64,000 nucleotides of DNA from assembly GCA_002702065.1 (NCBI GenBank), contig NZXX01000001.1, forward strand, positions 434,001 through 498,000, read 5' to 3'. A program made the position numbers and the translations under genes. Shown piece by piece: positions 25,947 to 34,460 of the stretch. This DNA comes from Anaerolineaceae bacterium. Its GTDB lineage: Bacteria; Chloroflexota; Anaerolineae; Aggregatilineales; Phototrophicaceae. The stretch's first letter is position 1, and each line of letters opens with the position of its first letter. The notes under the pieces were generated by a model. It was given only the letters and a program-made list of their open reading frames with translations. It was not told the origin of the DNA and ran no database searches.

Positions 25947-26265
25947 CGTGCTGGGTTACGGTGTGTACGGTGCTAGGTCAAAGCACTTCAGCGATCAGCA
26001 GGGTAGCAAGTTAGCCTGTTCGCTGGTTAGCCAAACGACGCCGGCTTGCTGATTGACAGCCGAATGACACGCATTACACTCGTTTTAGCACTTTAGCACT
26101 TTAGCACTTTAGCACTTTAGCACTTTAGCACTTTAGCACTTTATTTTGCTGATCGCTGACAAGCTGACCTGCTAACTGGCTGACCCCTTAATCGTTGGGC
26201 AGACGTGGGGTAGTACGGTGGTCAGGCAGGCAGGGGCATGGTAAAATCGCGGCTTGTGAGGGCCT
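25947..26265. other. Intergenic tract with tandem and inverted repeats
   Basis: A 319-base gap between murE and a glycosyltransferase. It holds an 8-base tandem repeat (listed separately) flanked by an 11-base inverted repeat, AGCGATCAGCA at 25990-26000 and TGCTGATCGCT at 26147-26157. Degenerate words of the GCTGAC/GTTAGC type fill the rest. No gene seen. Confidence 0.6.
26084..26143. repeat. Tandem octamer repeat TTTAGCAC
   Basis: Seven perfect head-to-tail copies of TTTAGCAC plus a final TTTA. It is a microsatellite-like array with no spacers, so it is not CRISPR. Copy number is likely to vary by replication slippage. Confidence 0.95.
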
Positions 26266-27162
26266 ATGCTTGATGCAGGAATTGTCATCCTCAACTGGAA
26301 TACGTGTGACTTGCTTCAACGCTGTCTGGAAACGGTTCTGGCAAGCGAAGGAGATTTCACGTACAAAGTCGTTGTTGTGGACAACGCTTCCTCCGATGGC
26401 AGTGCCGAGATGGTGCGTCAGCATTTCCCGCAGGTCGAGCTGATCGCCAGCGAGGTGAACGGTGGCTATCCTTACGGCAATAATCTTGGCCTGAAAGCAC
26501 TGGGCTTTCACGGTGCCGGGCAGATCGATGCGGATGCGCCGCGCTACGCGGTCCTGCTCAACCCGGATACCGAGGTCCCCCCCGACGCATTCTTTCGTAT
26601 GATAGAATACATGGATGCCAGACCGGAAATCGGGGTCGCCGGGCCAAAACTGGTGCTGGAGGATGGCAGTCTTGACCTGGCCTGTCGCCGGGCGTTCCCG
26701 ACGCCGCTGGTGTCGCTCTATCGTTTTTCGGGATTATCCAAGCTGTTTCCGCATCATCCGCAATTCGGACGCTATAATATGACGTTCGCTGATCCCGACC
26801 GGGAGCTTGAAGTTGACTCGGTCGTTGGGGCCTATATGCAGGTACGGCGTGAAGCCATCGACGCGGTGGGCCTGTTGGATGAAACGTTCTTCATGTATGG
26901 AGAGGATCTGGATTGGGCTTACAGGATAAAGACCGCCGGTTGGAAGGTGTTTTATTACCCAAGCGTGGTGATCAGACACATCAAGCGGGCGGCGAGCAGG
27001 AAGAGTCAGAAAGCGCAGTTCGAGTTCAATCGCGCGATGCTGATCTTCTACCGGAAGCACTACCGGACGACGACTCCACTCTGGCTGCACACACTGGTAT
27101 TAACGGGGCTGCTGCTGAAGGGTGGGACCCAGCTTCTGCCGGAGATTCGCAAGCCAGCCTGA
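26266..27162 (+). CDS. Family 2 glycosyltransferase, rhamnosyltransferase-like
   Basis: 298 residues with a GT-A fold of the rhamnosyltransferase/dTDP-Rha type: IVILNWNTCDLLQRCL at the N-terminus, VVVDNASSDGSAEMV, the metal/nucleotide motif LLNPDTEVP, GPKLVLEDG, and MYGEDLDWAYRIKTAGW with the catalytic-site acidic residues. No membrane helix is obvious. It probably adds a sugar to an exopolysaccharide or glycolipid built by the glycosylphosphotransferase that follows. Confidence 0.9.
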   Translation: MLDAGIVILNWNTCDLLQRCLETVLASEGDFTYKVVVVDNASSDGSAEMVRQHFPQVELIASEVNGGYPYGNNLGLKALGFHGAGQIDADAPRYAVLLNPDTEVPPDAFFRMIEYMDARPEIGVAGPKLVLEDGSLDLACRRAFPTPLVSLYRFSGLSKLFPHHPQFGRYNMTFADPDRELEVDSVVGAYMQVRREAIDAVGLLDETFFMYGEDLDWAYRIKTAGWKVFYYPSVVIRHIKRAASRKSQKAQFEFNRAMLIFYRKHYRTTTPLWLHTLVLTGLLLKGGTQLLPEIRKPA

Positions 27163-28613
27163 GACCGCCGGCGAACGTCATCCGGTCCAATCGAGTCAAT
27201 TCACTGCTGAATTTACTGCTGGTCAGCCTGGATTTACTGGCGCTGGTAACGGCCTTTATGCTGGGTTATCAGGCGCGTAATGTCCTCGATATTTTTCAGA
27301 TACCCCTCAATCCGCCAACGCTCATCCAGTATCTGCCGACACTCATCCTGCATGTTGGGACAACTCTGCTGATCTTTTACGGGTCCCGGCTGTATCACCT
27401 GCCGCGCGCCATCAGCCGTATTGACCAGATGCGTAACATTCTGGGTGCGGTGACGCTGGGCTCGGTGCTGGCCTACGGGTTGCAGGCTCTGATTCTGGAA
27501 ACAGTGTTTCAGGGGACAACGTTTCAGGTCGATTATCCGCGCAGTCTGTTCGTGTACGTGTGGATCTTCAGTACGGTGTTTACCGTTGCTGGCCGCGAGC
27601 TGCACCGTTCCCTGCGCTATTACCTGCGGCGACAGCACATTGACAGCCAGAATCTGCTGATTATCGGCACGGGGAAGATCGCGCGCGATGTCACCGGGCG
27701 CATCAAGAAGCGGGATGACCTCGGCTATAATCTCGTCGGTGTGGTGACCACCCGACGCCATGCGCGCTCGAATGTGGCGGGTGTGCCCGTGATCGGCACC
27801 TATGAAGAAATCCCGGATCTGATCGACCATCACGGTATTGAACAGGTCATTATCGCTCTGCCGGAAGCGCAGCGCAGCGAACTGGTGAACCTGATTACCC
27901 TGTGCCAGCGCGGACACGTCGACATTAAAGTGTACCCGGACCTGTTCGCATATATGGCGGGCGACCTGAACGTTGATGAACTGGGCGGCACGCCGCTGAT
28001 TACGGTGCGCGACATTGCGCTGCGCGGCTGGAAGCTGAGCCTTAAGCGTGGGATGGATATGTTTGGCGCACTGGTGGGGCTGATCTTCTGTTCGCCGGGG
28101 ATGCTGCTGACGGCGATTTTGATCCGCATGGAGTCGCCCGGTCCCGTTTTTTATATTCAGGAACGGATGGGGTTGGATGGTCGACCCTTCCCGATGATTA
28201 AGTTCCGGTCGATGCGTTCCGATGCCGAAGCCAGTGGCCCCGGCTGGACGACGGAGAATGATCCCCGGCGTACGCGCCTGGGCCAGCTCATGCGTCGCAC
28301 CAACTGGGACGAAATGCCGCAGTTGATCAACGTGCTGATGGGGCATATGAGCCTGGTGGGGCCGCGCCCGGAGCGCCCGGTCTATGTGCGCGAATTCCGC
28401 GAACGTATCCCCCGTTATATGGAACGTCACCGCGAGAAGGCCGGTATGACCGGTTGGGCACAGGTCAATGGCCTGCGCGGCGATACCTCGATTGCCGAGC
28501 GAACGGCCTATGATGTGTGGTATATTGAACACTGGTCGTTGTGGCTGGATATCAAAATAATCCTGCGCACCTTTATGATGATTATCCTGCGCAAAGACAA
28601 AAACGCCTATTAG
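27159..28613 (+). CDS. Polyprenyl glycosylphosphotransferase (WcaJ/WbaP-type)
   Basis: It starts exopolysaccharide synthesis by moving sugar-1-phosphate onto undecaprenyl phosphate at the membrane. Several N-terminal membrane helices are followed by a nucleotide-binding-like fold (LLIIGTGKIARDV), another membrane helix, and the bacterial sugar transferase domain: KRGMDMFGALVGLIF, FYIQERMGLDGRPF, MIKFRSMRSDAE, LRGDTSIAERTAYD. The start is unclear. No ATG, GTG or TTG lies just before the first helix. The ATG at 27258 would cut that helix, and TTGs at 26913 and 26940 lie deep inside the upstream gene. A CTG at 27159, overlapping the previous stop, is the natural boundary and is used here provisionally. 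Confidence 0.85.
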   Translation: MRPPANVIRSNRVNSLLNLLLVSLDLLALVTAFMLGYQARNVLDIFQIPLNPPTLIQYLPTLILHVGTTLLIFYGSRLYHLPRAISRIDQMRNILGAVTLGSVLAYGLQALILETVFQGTTFQVDYPRSLFVYVWIFSTVFTVAGRELHRSLRYYLRRQHIDSQNLLIIGTGKIARDVTGRIKKRDDLGYNLVGVVTTRRHARSNVAGVPVIGTYEEIPDLIDHHGIEQVIIALPEAQRSELVNLITLCQRGHVDIKVYPDLFAYMAGDLNVDELGGTPLITVRDIALRGWKLSLKRGMDMFGALVGLIFCSPGMLLTAILIRMESPGPVFYIQERMGLDGRPFPMIKFRSMRSDAEASGPGWTTENDPRRTRLGQLMRRTNWDEMPQLINVLMGHMSLVGPRPERPVYVREFRERIPRYMERHREKAGMTGWAQVNGLRGDTSIAERTAYDVWYIEHWSLWLDIKIILRTFMMIILRKDKNAY

Positions 28614-28685
28614 CCGTCAGCCTGTCAGCAGGTCAGTGATCAGACTGGTGGGCTGAACGCTGAAAACCTGACTGCTGAATTGCCT

Positions 28686-28994
28686 ATGGACCTGAAAACA
28701 CTCGAAGCAGCGATGCACGCGTTTGTGACCAGCAAGGGCTGGTACGAAAGCGATTCCCCACGCCCCCAAACGCCCAAAAATCTCGCCATTTCACTGGTTC
28801 TGGAATCCAGCGAAGTGTTGGAGCATTTTCAGTGGTCGGAAGCCACCAGAGACAAGGCTGAACTCGCGGGTGAGCTGGCCGATGTCATGTTATACTTACT
28901 GCAACTTGCCAGCATCAGCGAGATTGATCTGGGACAGGCGGTGCTGGACAAGCTCGAACGGAATCAGCAGAGAACGTGGGACAACGATGTCTGA
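28686..28994 (+). CDS. MazG-like nucleotide pyrophosphohydrolase
   Basis: 102 residues from the ATG; a TTG two codons earlier is possible. It has the all-helical metal-binding pattern of the MazG/dUTPase-like family: SLVLESSEVLEHFQW (the paired Glu residues) and AGELADVMLYLLQLA (Glu and Asp). Small MazG proteins hydrolyse non-canonical or excess NTPs to NMP and pyrophosphate. It overlaps the next gene by eight bases. Confidence 0.85.
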   Translation: MDLKTLEAAMHAFVTSKGWYESDSPRPQTPKNLAISLVLESSEVLEHFQWSEATRDKAELAGELADVMLYLLQLASISEIDLGQAVLDKLERNQQRTWDNDV

Positions 28995-30063
28995 CACGGC
29001 CCTGACATGGGAATGGCCGTTTTCCCGTTCCGAATTAATGGCTGGTTTGCGACGTTATCTGGCGGCCAGTACACTGCGCCTGCTGGAAATCAAACCCATA
29101 CCACTGCCGCTGACCATGCCCGGTACATCCTTTACAGAAGAATCTGGCACCCGCCTGAGCGCCATGTCGGTCGGTGTGCGCATCGATGGCGATGATTACG
29201 ATCTGCCGCTGATGCTCAAACAGCCGCCGGTCAGCCGTAATGGTCGCGTCTTGCGGGCGGTCGGTCAGCGTGAGTATGGCGTCTACCGGCTGCTGGCCCC
29301 ACATCTGCCGCTGCTGGTGCCCGGCCTTGTCGCCGGGGATGAAGCTGAGGGTTGGGTGATTCTGGAAGTGCTGACGGGCCTGCGCCCGGCGACCGAATGG
29401 ACTGTCGAGGATTACGAGGAAGCACTCGGTAATCTGGTAGGGATGCACGATCGTTTCTGGGGTTTGTTCGAAGTGCTGGCGACGTACCCCTGGCTGGCAC
29501 GTTTGCTGGAAGCGGATTTCCGCGATACAGTGATGGCCGCTCAGGATGCGGTGCAATCCCTGCGCCACGATACCAATCACCCCGCATTGACCCTCTACCT
29601 CGATTTGTTTGACCGGCTGACCCATGCGGCTGATGCGATTGCCGCCCCGCTGCGTGCCGAAACGGCGACGCTGGTGCATGGGGATTACTGGCCTGGTAAT
29701 ATTGCGCGTCCCATTGATGGTCGCCAGATTGTGTTTGATTGGCAGCTGGCAGGCATTGGCCCCGCGATTCTTGATCTGGTGGGGCTGGTGCAGACGACGC
29801 GTTTGCGGTTAGAACCGGTGATGCCGCCGCAGGCCATGATCGACCTGTATCGTGACCAAGCGGACCATCTGTTCAAGCCTGAGTGGGATGACACGACCTT
29901 CCACGTGCTGTGGGATCATGCGCTGATGTGGCTGTTTGTCGCCCGCTGGCTGCCCCGGCTGGCCACCATGCCGCCCAACGTCTACGCACATTTGCATCCC
30001 CGTTTTCGGGAAGTGTGGCTGGAAACGCTGGTCGCTGCTGCGGAACGGCGTCTGACCGAGTAA
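28987..30063 (+). CDS. Aminoglycoside phosphotransferase-fold kinase
   Basis: 358 residues. The protein-kinase-like APH fold is recognised from the C-lobe: LVHGDYWPGNIAR (catalytic Asp and Asn) followed by IVFDWQLAGIGPAILDLVGL (metal-binding Asp). The N-lobe carries LMLKQPPVSRNGRVLRAVGQREYGVY, with a plausible ATP-site lysine and glutamate. The family includes many small-molecule kinases, so resistance should not be assumed. The start ATG lies inside the end of the MazG-like gene. Confidence 0.8.
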   Translation: MSDTALTWEWPFSRSELMAGLRRYLAASTLRLLEIKPIPLPLTMPGTSFTEESGTRLSAMSVGVRIDGDDYDLPLMLKQPPVSRNGRVLRAVGQREYGVYRLLAPHLPLLVPGLVAGDEAEGWVILEVLTGLRPATEWTVEDYEEALGNLVGMHDRFWGLFEVLATYPWLARLLEADFRDTVMAAQDAVQSLRHDTNHPALTLYLDLFDRLTHAADAIAAPLRAETATLVHGDYWPGNIARPIDGRQIVFDWQLAGIGPAILDLVGLVQTTRLRLEPVMPPQAMIDLYRDQADHLFKPEWDDTTFHVLWDHALMWLFVARWLPRLATMPPNVYAHLHPRFREVWLETLVAAAERRLTE

Positions 30064-30156
30064 CATGCTTGTGGCTGGCAGCCCGCAGCGATCCGGTTAT
30101 CCAATGTGGCGCACAGAACCGATAACTGACCCTGTTCTTCCCTTTGCAAGCAAGGG

Positions 30157-30495
30157 TTACTGGCCGGAGTCGATCATTTCCAGCAGTTCGTCCGCTGCTT
30201 TTTCGATGTCGGCATAATCGTACTGGGCGGCGCGCTGTTTGGCCGCAATGATCCCATCGCGATGCACCTTCTTGAAGTCGCCATAGGGGAAATTGTGCCG
30301 GCCCTTGGTTTCTTCATTTTCGTCGGTGTCGATGCCCAGATACCACTGACCGTATGTATCCCAGTCATGATTATCCAGAAACTTGTTTTCTTCATCGGCG
30401 GACGGCTGATCGTCGCTCCAGTCCGTATCTTTGGCTACCTTGCCGTCTTTGATGAGTTTCTTGGCGTGCTTCACGGCTGCTTGATTGAGTTTCAT
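30157..30495 (-). CDS. Conserved small acidic protein, phage-associated type
   Basis: 112 residues from the second ATG, which has GGAGGG just upstream; the first ATG at 30507 overlaps that ribosome site. The sequence is charged and soluble: KLNQAAVKHAKKLIKDGKV, then DWDTYGQWYLGID, PYGDFKKVHRDGIIAAKQRAAQ and a C-terminal AADELLEMID helix. I recall similar sequences as a stand-alone protein and as part of phage-derived prohead-protease regions, where the last helix is the most conserved. No phage genes are near. Function unknown. Confidence 0.7.
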   Translation of the reverse strand: MKLNQAAVKHAKKLIKDGKVAKDTDWSDDQPSADEENKFLDNHDWDTYGQWYLGIDTDENEETKGRHNFPYGDFKKVHRDGIIAAKQRAAQYDYADIEKAADELLEMIDSGQ

Positions 30496-30679
30496 GTCGC
30501 CCTCCATAGACTTACATCCGATAGATTCACGGTAGCGCGCGTGCGTTAGATTGGCGTCAACGTGGCTTTAGAAGTTAATAATCGGAGGCATTGTGCTGGT
30601 GGGGGAGAGGTGTGTGTCATTCAAGTTGTGATGAGATGCGGGGTTCAAGTTGCCATTTGTAGCTGCTCTAAGTCACTTG

Positions 30680-31036
30680 TTATGAAGGCTCGATATCGTC
30701 AGTTTCACTATTAAACTTTTCCAATTGTCTGATAAGGAATGGGAGGTTTCGGGTCAACACTTCCCACACAATATCATTGTCAACATTCATGTATTCATGC
30801 ACAATCCGATTGCGCATTCCGATGATGTTGTGCCACGGGATGTGATTTAGTTGTTCGCGAGCGGGTTGTGAGACTTGTGCAGCGGCTTCACCTACTATTT
30901 CGATAGCCCGTACCGCAGCAAATGTAAACATCAAGTCAGAATCCAAACTTTCACGCGTGCGCCCAACAGTGAATGCTACAGCAGTACGTGCCGCATCTAG
31001 CATATCAGCTAGTCGCGTTTTATCCCGTTCGTTCAT
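30680..31036 (-). CDS. hepT: HepT-like (DUF86) ribonuclease toxin
   Basis: 118 residues from the ATG at 31036. The HEPN-family R-x4-H-x-Y motif is intact in RNRIVHEY, within IIGMRNRIVHEYMNVDNDIVW. HepT toxins are HEPN RNases that MntA neutralises by adding AMP to the tyrosine of this motif. The gene overlaps the nucleotidyltransferase gene upstream by 17 bases. Confidence 0.9.
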   Translation of the reverse strand: MNERDKTRLADMLDAARTAVAFTVGRTRESLDSDLMFTFAAVRAIEIVGEAAAQVSQPAREQLNHIPWHNIIGMRNRIVHEYMNVDNDIVWEVLTRNLPFLIRQLEKFNSETDDIEPS

Positions 31037-31325
31037 AGATAACCTGCGCAGTGTCGAGGACGCGCTGCCGAAAATGTCGGCTGAGAAAACCCGGTGTGTT
31101 GAGATCAACGGAGCGGCCTAAAATCTCGCTAAGTTCATCCTGCATAGAAACAAATTCCCAGCCCGGCGCGTGACCCGGCTCGAACTCGATGAGCACATCA
31201 ATATCGCTATCGGGCGTGAAGGAGTCGCGCAGCACAGAACCGAACAACGCTAACTTGCGAATGTGATGACGTTGACAGAAGGCCGTGATCGCGTTATAGG
31301 GGAGGGTGATGTTCGGGATGGTCAT
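31020..31325 (-). CDS. mntA: MntA-like minimal nucleotidyltransferase antitoxin
   Basis: 101 residues from the ATG at 31325. It has the G-S-x10-D-x-D signature (GSVLRDSFTPDSDIDVLIEF) and a third acidic residue in GRSVDLNTP. Enzymes of this type AMPylate the HepT tyrosine; the complete active site suggests a functional pair. Upstream in-frame starts would run into the preceding gap without a ribosome site. Confidence 0.9.
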   Translation of the reverse strand: MTIPNITLPYNAITAFCQRHHIRKLALFGSVLRDSFTPDSDIDVLIEFEPGHAPGWEFVSMQDELSEILGRSVDLNTPGFLSRHFRQRVLDTAQVIYERTG

Positions 31326-31396
31326 GTGGCTGGTTCCAGTAAGGTATCCTATCAGAATTTCATATATCGTACCATAATCGGGCCGCAGCCTGATCG

Positions 31397-31792
31397 CTAG
31401 TCCCAAGCGTCCAGTAAGGCTTTATATTGCGCCTCAGATAGAGGTTTCCACGCTTGTCCCTGACGAGGGAATTTTTCATCTCCAGTAATCTGGCGGACTC
31501 GGTGCAAAGGGATTGGTGTTATGTCAGCCCTGCGCCGAAGTACACGCACGTTAACCGGGTGGTTATGCTCTTTGGTAGGTGTCGGTTTACCTTCTCCCTG
31601 TTCCCATGTCCCTGTAACTTCTACCTCACCAACAATTGCTTTCAAACCGGGTGGTTTACTTGTCTCATAAATCAACATTCTGACTCCCGGTCTAATATCA
31701 TCTTCCCATTTCTTTCTGGCCTTGTTGCTAAAACCAATAATTTCATCGTTATTCCAGCCTGCCCAGACCAATTTGATGCCGTAACCGGACAT
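31397..31792 (-). CDS. Predicted PUA/EVE-like domain protein
   Basis: 131 residues from the ATG at 31792, which has GGAGGTG eight bases before it. The pattern IRPGVRMLIYETSKPPGLKAIVGEVEVTG, with a beta strand carrying YE.. and a following IVGEVEV, resembles the EVE/ASCH group of PUA-like nucleic-acid-binding domains. The C-terminus carries a helical KPLSEAQYKALLDAW. The gene lies just upstream of the MntA/HepT pair, in the same direction, with a 71-base gap. The identification is from pattern only. Confidence 0.5.
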   Translation of the reverse strand: MSGYGIKLVWAGWNNDEIIGFSNKARKKWEDDIRPGVRMLIYETSKPPGLKAIVGEVEVTGTWEQGEGKPTPTKEHNHPVNVRVLRRRADITPIPLHRVRQITGDEKFPRQGQAWKPLSEAQYKALLDAWD

Positions 31793-31985
31793 AAGTTCAC
31801 CTCCAAAATTGACCAGTGACAGAATTTTAGCATTAATGTTGCCCCACTTAAAAAACTGAGCCATATTACATATTTTACAAAGACCGAATGAAGCAAGGAA
31901 CTGGGGATAACCATTCCCGCCTCTCCATCCCCATCTGTGATACAATCTGCCCCTGATACATCCACGCACATCAGGGAAAACCACC

Positions 31986-33743
31986 ATGCGCATGAGCCAG
32001 TTGTTCAGCCAGACCCTGCGAGACGCCCCTGCCGAGGCCGAAATCCCCAGCCATCAACTGCTGCTGCGGGCCGGGTTCATGCGCCAGTTGGCCGCCGGGG
32101 TGTTCAGTTATCTGCCGCTGGGCTGGCGGTCATTGCGCAAAATCGAGACGATCATCCGCGCGGAAATGGACGCGATTGGCGGTCAGGAGATTTCGATGCC
32201 GGTGGTGCATCCGGCGGACCTGTGGAAAGAATCCAACCGCTGGTACGAAATCGACGAGTCGCTGACCCGGTTTCAGGATCGGGGCGGGCGCGATATGGTG
32301 CTGGCGATGACGCATGAGGAAGTCATCAGCGACCTGGTGCGCAAGGAGATTCGCTCGTATCGCCAGCTTCCGGCGCTGCTGTATCAGATTCAGACCAAAT
32401 GGCGCGACGAAGCGCGTCCGCGTGCCGGGCTGATCCGCGTGCGTGAGTTCACCATGAAAGACAGCTACAGCCTCGACCTGGACGACGCCGGGCTGGATGT
32501 GCAGTACCGGGCACATTATCAGGCGTACTTCAATATCTACAACCGCAGCGGCCTGCCGGTGATCGCGGTCGCGTCGGATACAGGGATGATGGGGGGCAAG
32601 CTGGCGCACGAGTTTATGTATCTCACGCCGATTGGTGAGGATACACTGCTGGTGTGCGACAATTGTGGTCACGCCGCCAACCGCGAAATCGCCCGCTTCC
32701 GCAAGCCGAAACTCGCCGATGAAACCACACTGCCGATAGAGAAGGTCGCCACGCCCGATACCACCACGATTGATGCCCTGACGAAACTGCTGGATATTTC
32801 GCCGTCGCGTACGGCCAAAGCCATCTTCCTTAGGGCAACAATGATGGAAGGGCAGGAGCGCGTTGAAAAATTCGTGTTTGCGGTGGTGCGCGGCGACATG
32901 GAGCTGAATGAAATCAAACTGATTAACGCAGTCGGGGCGAAGGCGTTGCGTCCGGCAACCGAGGCGGAAATCCGCGCGATTGGGGCAGTGCCGGGTTATG
33001 GGTCGCCGGTTGGCGTCCATGACTGCCTGATCGTGGTTGACGATGCGATCCCGGTGTCGGCTAATCTGGTCGCGGGGGCGAATGAGAACGGCTATCATCT
33101 GCTGAACGTCAATTACGGGCGCGATTATGAAGCCGGTATCGTCGCAGATATTGCTGTCGCCCGTGCCGGCGATGCTTGCCCGGTTTGCGGTCATGCGCTG
33201 AAAACTGTGCGTGGCGTTGAGGTTGGGAATATTTTCAAGCTGGGCACACGGTACTCGGAGAAGCTGGGCGCGACCTATATTGACGCCGAAGGGCAGGCCA
33301 AACCGGTGGTGATGGGGTCGTATGGCATTGGTGTTGGGCGGCTGCTGGCCTGCGTTGCTGAGGCCTGCCATGATGACGATGGGTTGGTCTGGCCGGTGAG
33401 CGTCGCGCCGTTCGACGTGCATTTGCTGATGCTGCCGGGTGGCGAGGACGTGGCGCAGCAGTTGTATGCGGATTTGCAGCAAGCCGGACTCGATGTGCTG
33501 CTGGATGACCGGGACGAACGGGCCGGCGTCAAGTTCAAGGATGCGGACCTGATTGGCCTGCCGGTGCGCCTGACTGTGGGCGAACGTTCCCTGCAAAATG
33601 GCGGTGTGGAGTTCAAGCGGCGCGATCAGGCAGACCGCAGCATCGTGCCAGTGGATGAAGTGATAGCAAAGGTTCAGGCCGAACTGGCAACCCTGTGGAC
33701 GGACCTGCGCGCCACGGTGGTGGATATGCCGTATAACGCTTGA
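31986..33743 (+). CDS. proS: Prolyl-tRNA synthetase, bacterial type with editing insertion
   Basis: 585 residues, the normal size of the bacterial long ProRS. It charges tRNA-Pro. Class II motifs are visible (motif 2 in DEARPRAGLIRVREFTMKDSY; motif 3 in MGSYGIGVGRLLA). Between them sits the INS editing domain (about residues 235-405), with the expected lysine in ELNEIKLINAVGA that clears mischarged Ala-tRNA. The C-terminal anticodon domain follows (VQAELATL end). The start is one of two in-frame ATGs after AGGGAAA. A second ProRS gene of another type lies 0.7 kb downstream. Confidence 0.94.
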   Translation: MRMSQLFSQTLRDAPAEAEIPSHQLLLRAGFMRQLAAGVFSYLPLGWRSLRKIETIIRAEMDAIGGQEISMPVVHPADLWKESNRWYEIDESLTRFQDRGGRDMVLAMTHEEVISDLVRKEIRSYRQLPALLYQIQTKWRDEARPRAGLIRVREFTMKDSYSLDLDDAGLDVQYRAHYQAYFNIYNRSGLPVIAVASDTGMMGGKLAHEFMYLTPIGEDTLLVCDNCGHAANREIARFRKPKLADETTLPIEKVATPDTTTIDALTKLLDISPSRTAKAIFLRATMMEGQERVEKFVFAVVRGDMELNEIKLINAVGAKALRPATEAEIRAIGAVPGYGSPVGVHDCLIVVDDAIPVSANLVAGANENGYHLLNVNYGRDYEAGIVADIAVARAGDACPVCGHALKTVRGVEVGNIFKLGTRYSEKLGATYIDAEGQAKPVVMGSYGIGVGRLLACVAEACHDDDGLVWPVSVAPFDVHLLMLPGGEDVAQQLYADLQQAGLDVLLDDRDERAGVKFKDADLIGLPVRLTVGERSLQNGGVEFKRRDQADRSIVPVDEVIAKVQAELATLWTDLRATVVDMPYNA

Positions 33744-33777
33744 GTTGGTGTAAGATGGCGTGGGTTAGCGGAGGCCG

Positions 33778-34359
33778 ATGATGTCAGCAGCATCCCATCA
33801 CCACTGGACACCTGAAGATTACCTCGAATTTGAGCGTGCCAACGAACTGCGCCATGAATTCTTGAATGGCGAGATTACACAGGTGGCTGGCGCGAGTGCC
33901 AATCACAATCTGATTGTCACCAATGTACTCGCCAGCTTGCATGGTCAGCTTCGCCAGCGGCCTTGTCTGGTGTATCCCGGTGATATGCGGGTGAAGATTA
34001 GCCAGGTTGGTTTGTACACCTATCCAGATGTGAGTGTCGTGTGTGGCACACCTCAGTTTGAAGATGATCAGCGCGATACATTGTTGAATCCCGCTTTGGT
34101 GATGGAAGTTCTGTCCCCTTCGACAGAACGTTATGATCGTGGCAAAAAGTTCCAGCATTACCGCACCCTGACCAGTATTCAGGAATATGTATTGATTACG
34201 CAGGATGCCCCGCGCGTTGAACGTTATATCCGGCAGGCGGATGGTATGTGGCTGCTGGATGATGTCGCCGGGACGGCGTCTGAAATGCCTTTGCAATCCA
34301 TTGACTGCACGTTGCCGCTGGCCGATGTGTATGAAAAAATCCTGTTTGAGGCCGAATAG
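33778..34359 (+). CDS. Uma2 family (DUF820) putative restriction-fold nuclease
   Basis: 193 residues. The family signatures are WTPEDYLEFERANELRHEF at the N-terminus, a GDMRVKI strand, YPDVSVVCG with an Asp, and LVMEVLSPSTERYDRGKKF with Glu and Lys of a PD-(D/E)xK-like site. Uma2 genes are greatly expanded in Chloroflexota and Cyanobacteria; their roles are mostly unknown. It sits alone between two tRNA synthetase genes. Confidence 0.87.
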   Translation: MMSAASHHHWTPEDYLEFERANELRHEFLNGEITQVAGASANHNLIVTNVLASLHGQLRQRPCLVYPGDMRVKISQVGLYTYPDVSVVCGTPQFEDDQRDTLLNPALVMEVLSPSTERYDRGKKFQHYRTLTSIQEYVLITQDAPRVERYIRQADGMWLLDDVAGTASEMPLQSIDCTLPLADVYEKILFEAE

Positions 34360-34385
34360 TTTATTCCAATCTTCCCGGCTCCAAA

Positions 34386-34414
34386 TTCACAGCAGCCATA
34401 TTCTCAGGTATAAT
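34386..34414 (+). promoter_or_regulatory. Promoter of the second ProRS gene
   Basis: TTCACA, a 17-base spacer and a perfect TATAAT. The box lies 47 bases before the ATG, giving this synthetase its own transcript. Confidence 0.6.
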
Positions 34415-34460
34415 GTCTCCTGTTATGTAATCCGCGCTACAACAAGGGACAAGTATCCGC

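Noticed and set aside
26084-26143. Regular repeats suggesting a CRISPR array
   Set aside because: Copies are 8 bases and contiguous, without spacers, and no cas gene is present.
30157-30495. Prophage remnant
   Set aside because: A single gene resembles a phage-associated family, but no integrase, capsid, tail or attachment repeat lies nearby.
32130-33596. A long minus-strand frame across the first ProRS gene
   Set aside because: Antisense shadow without ribosome site or recognisable protein family.
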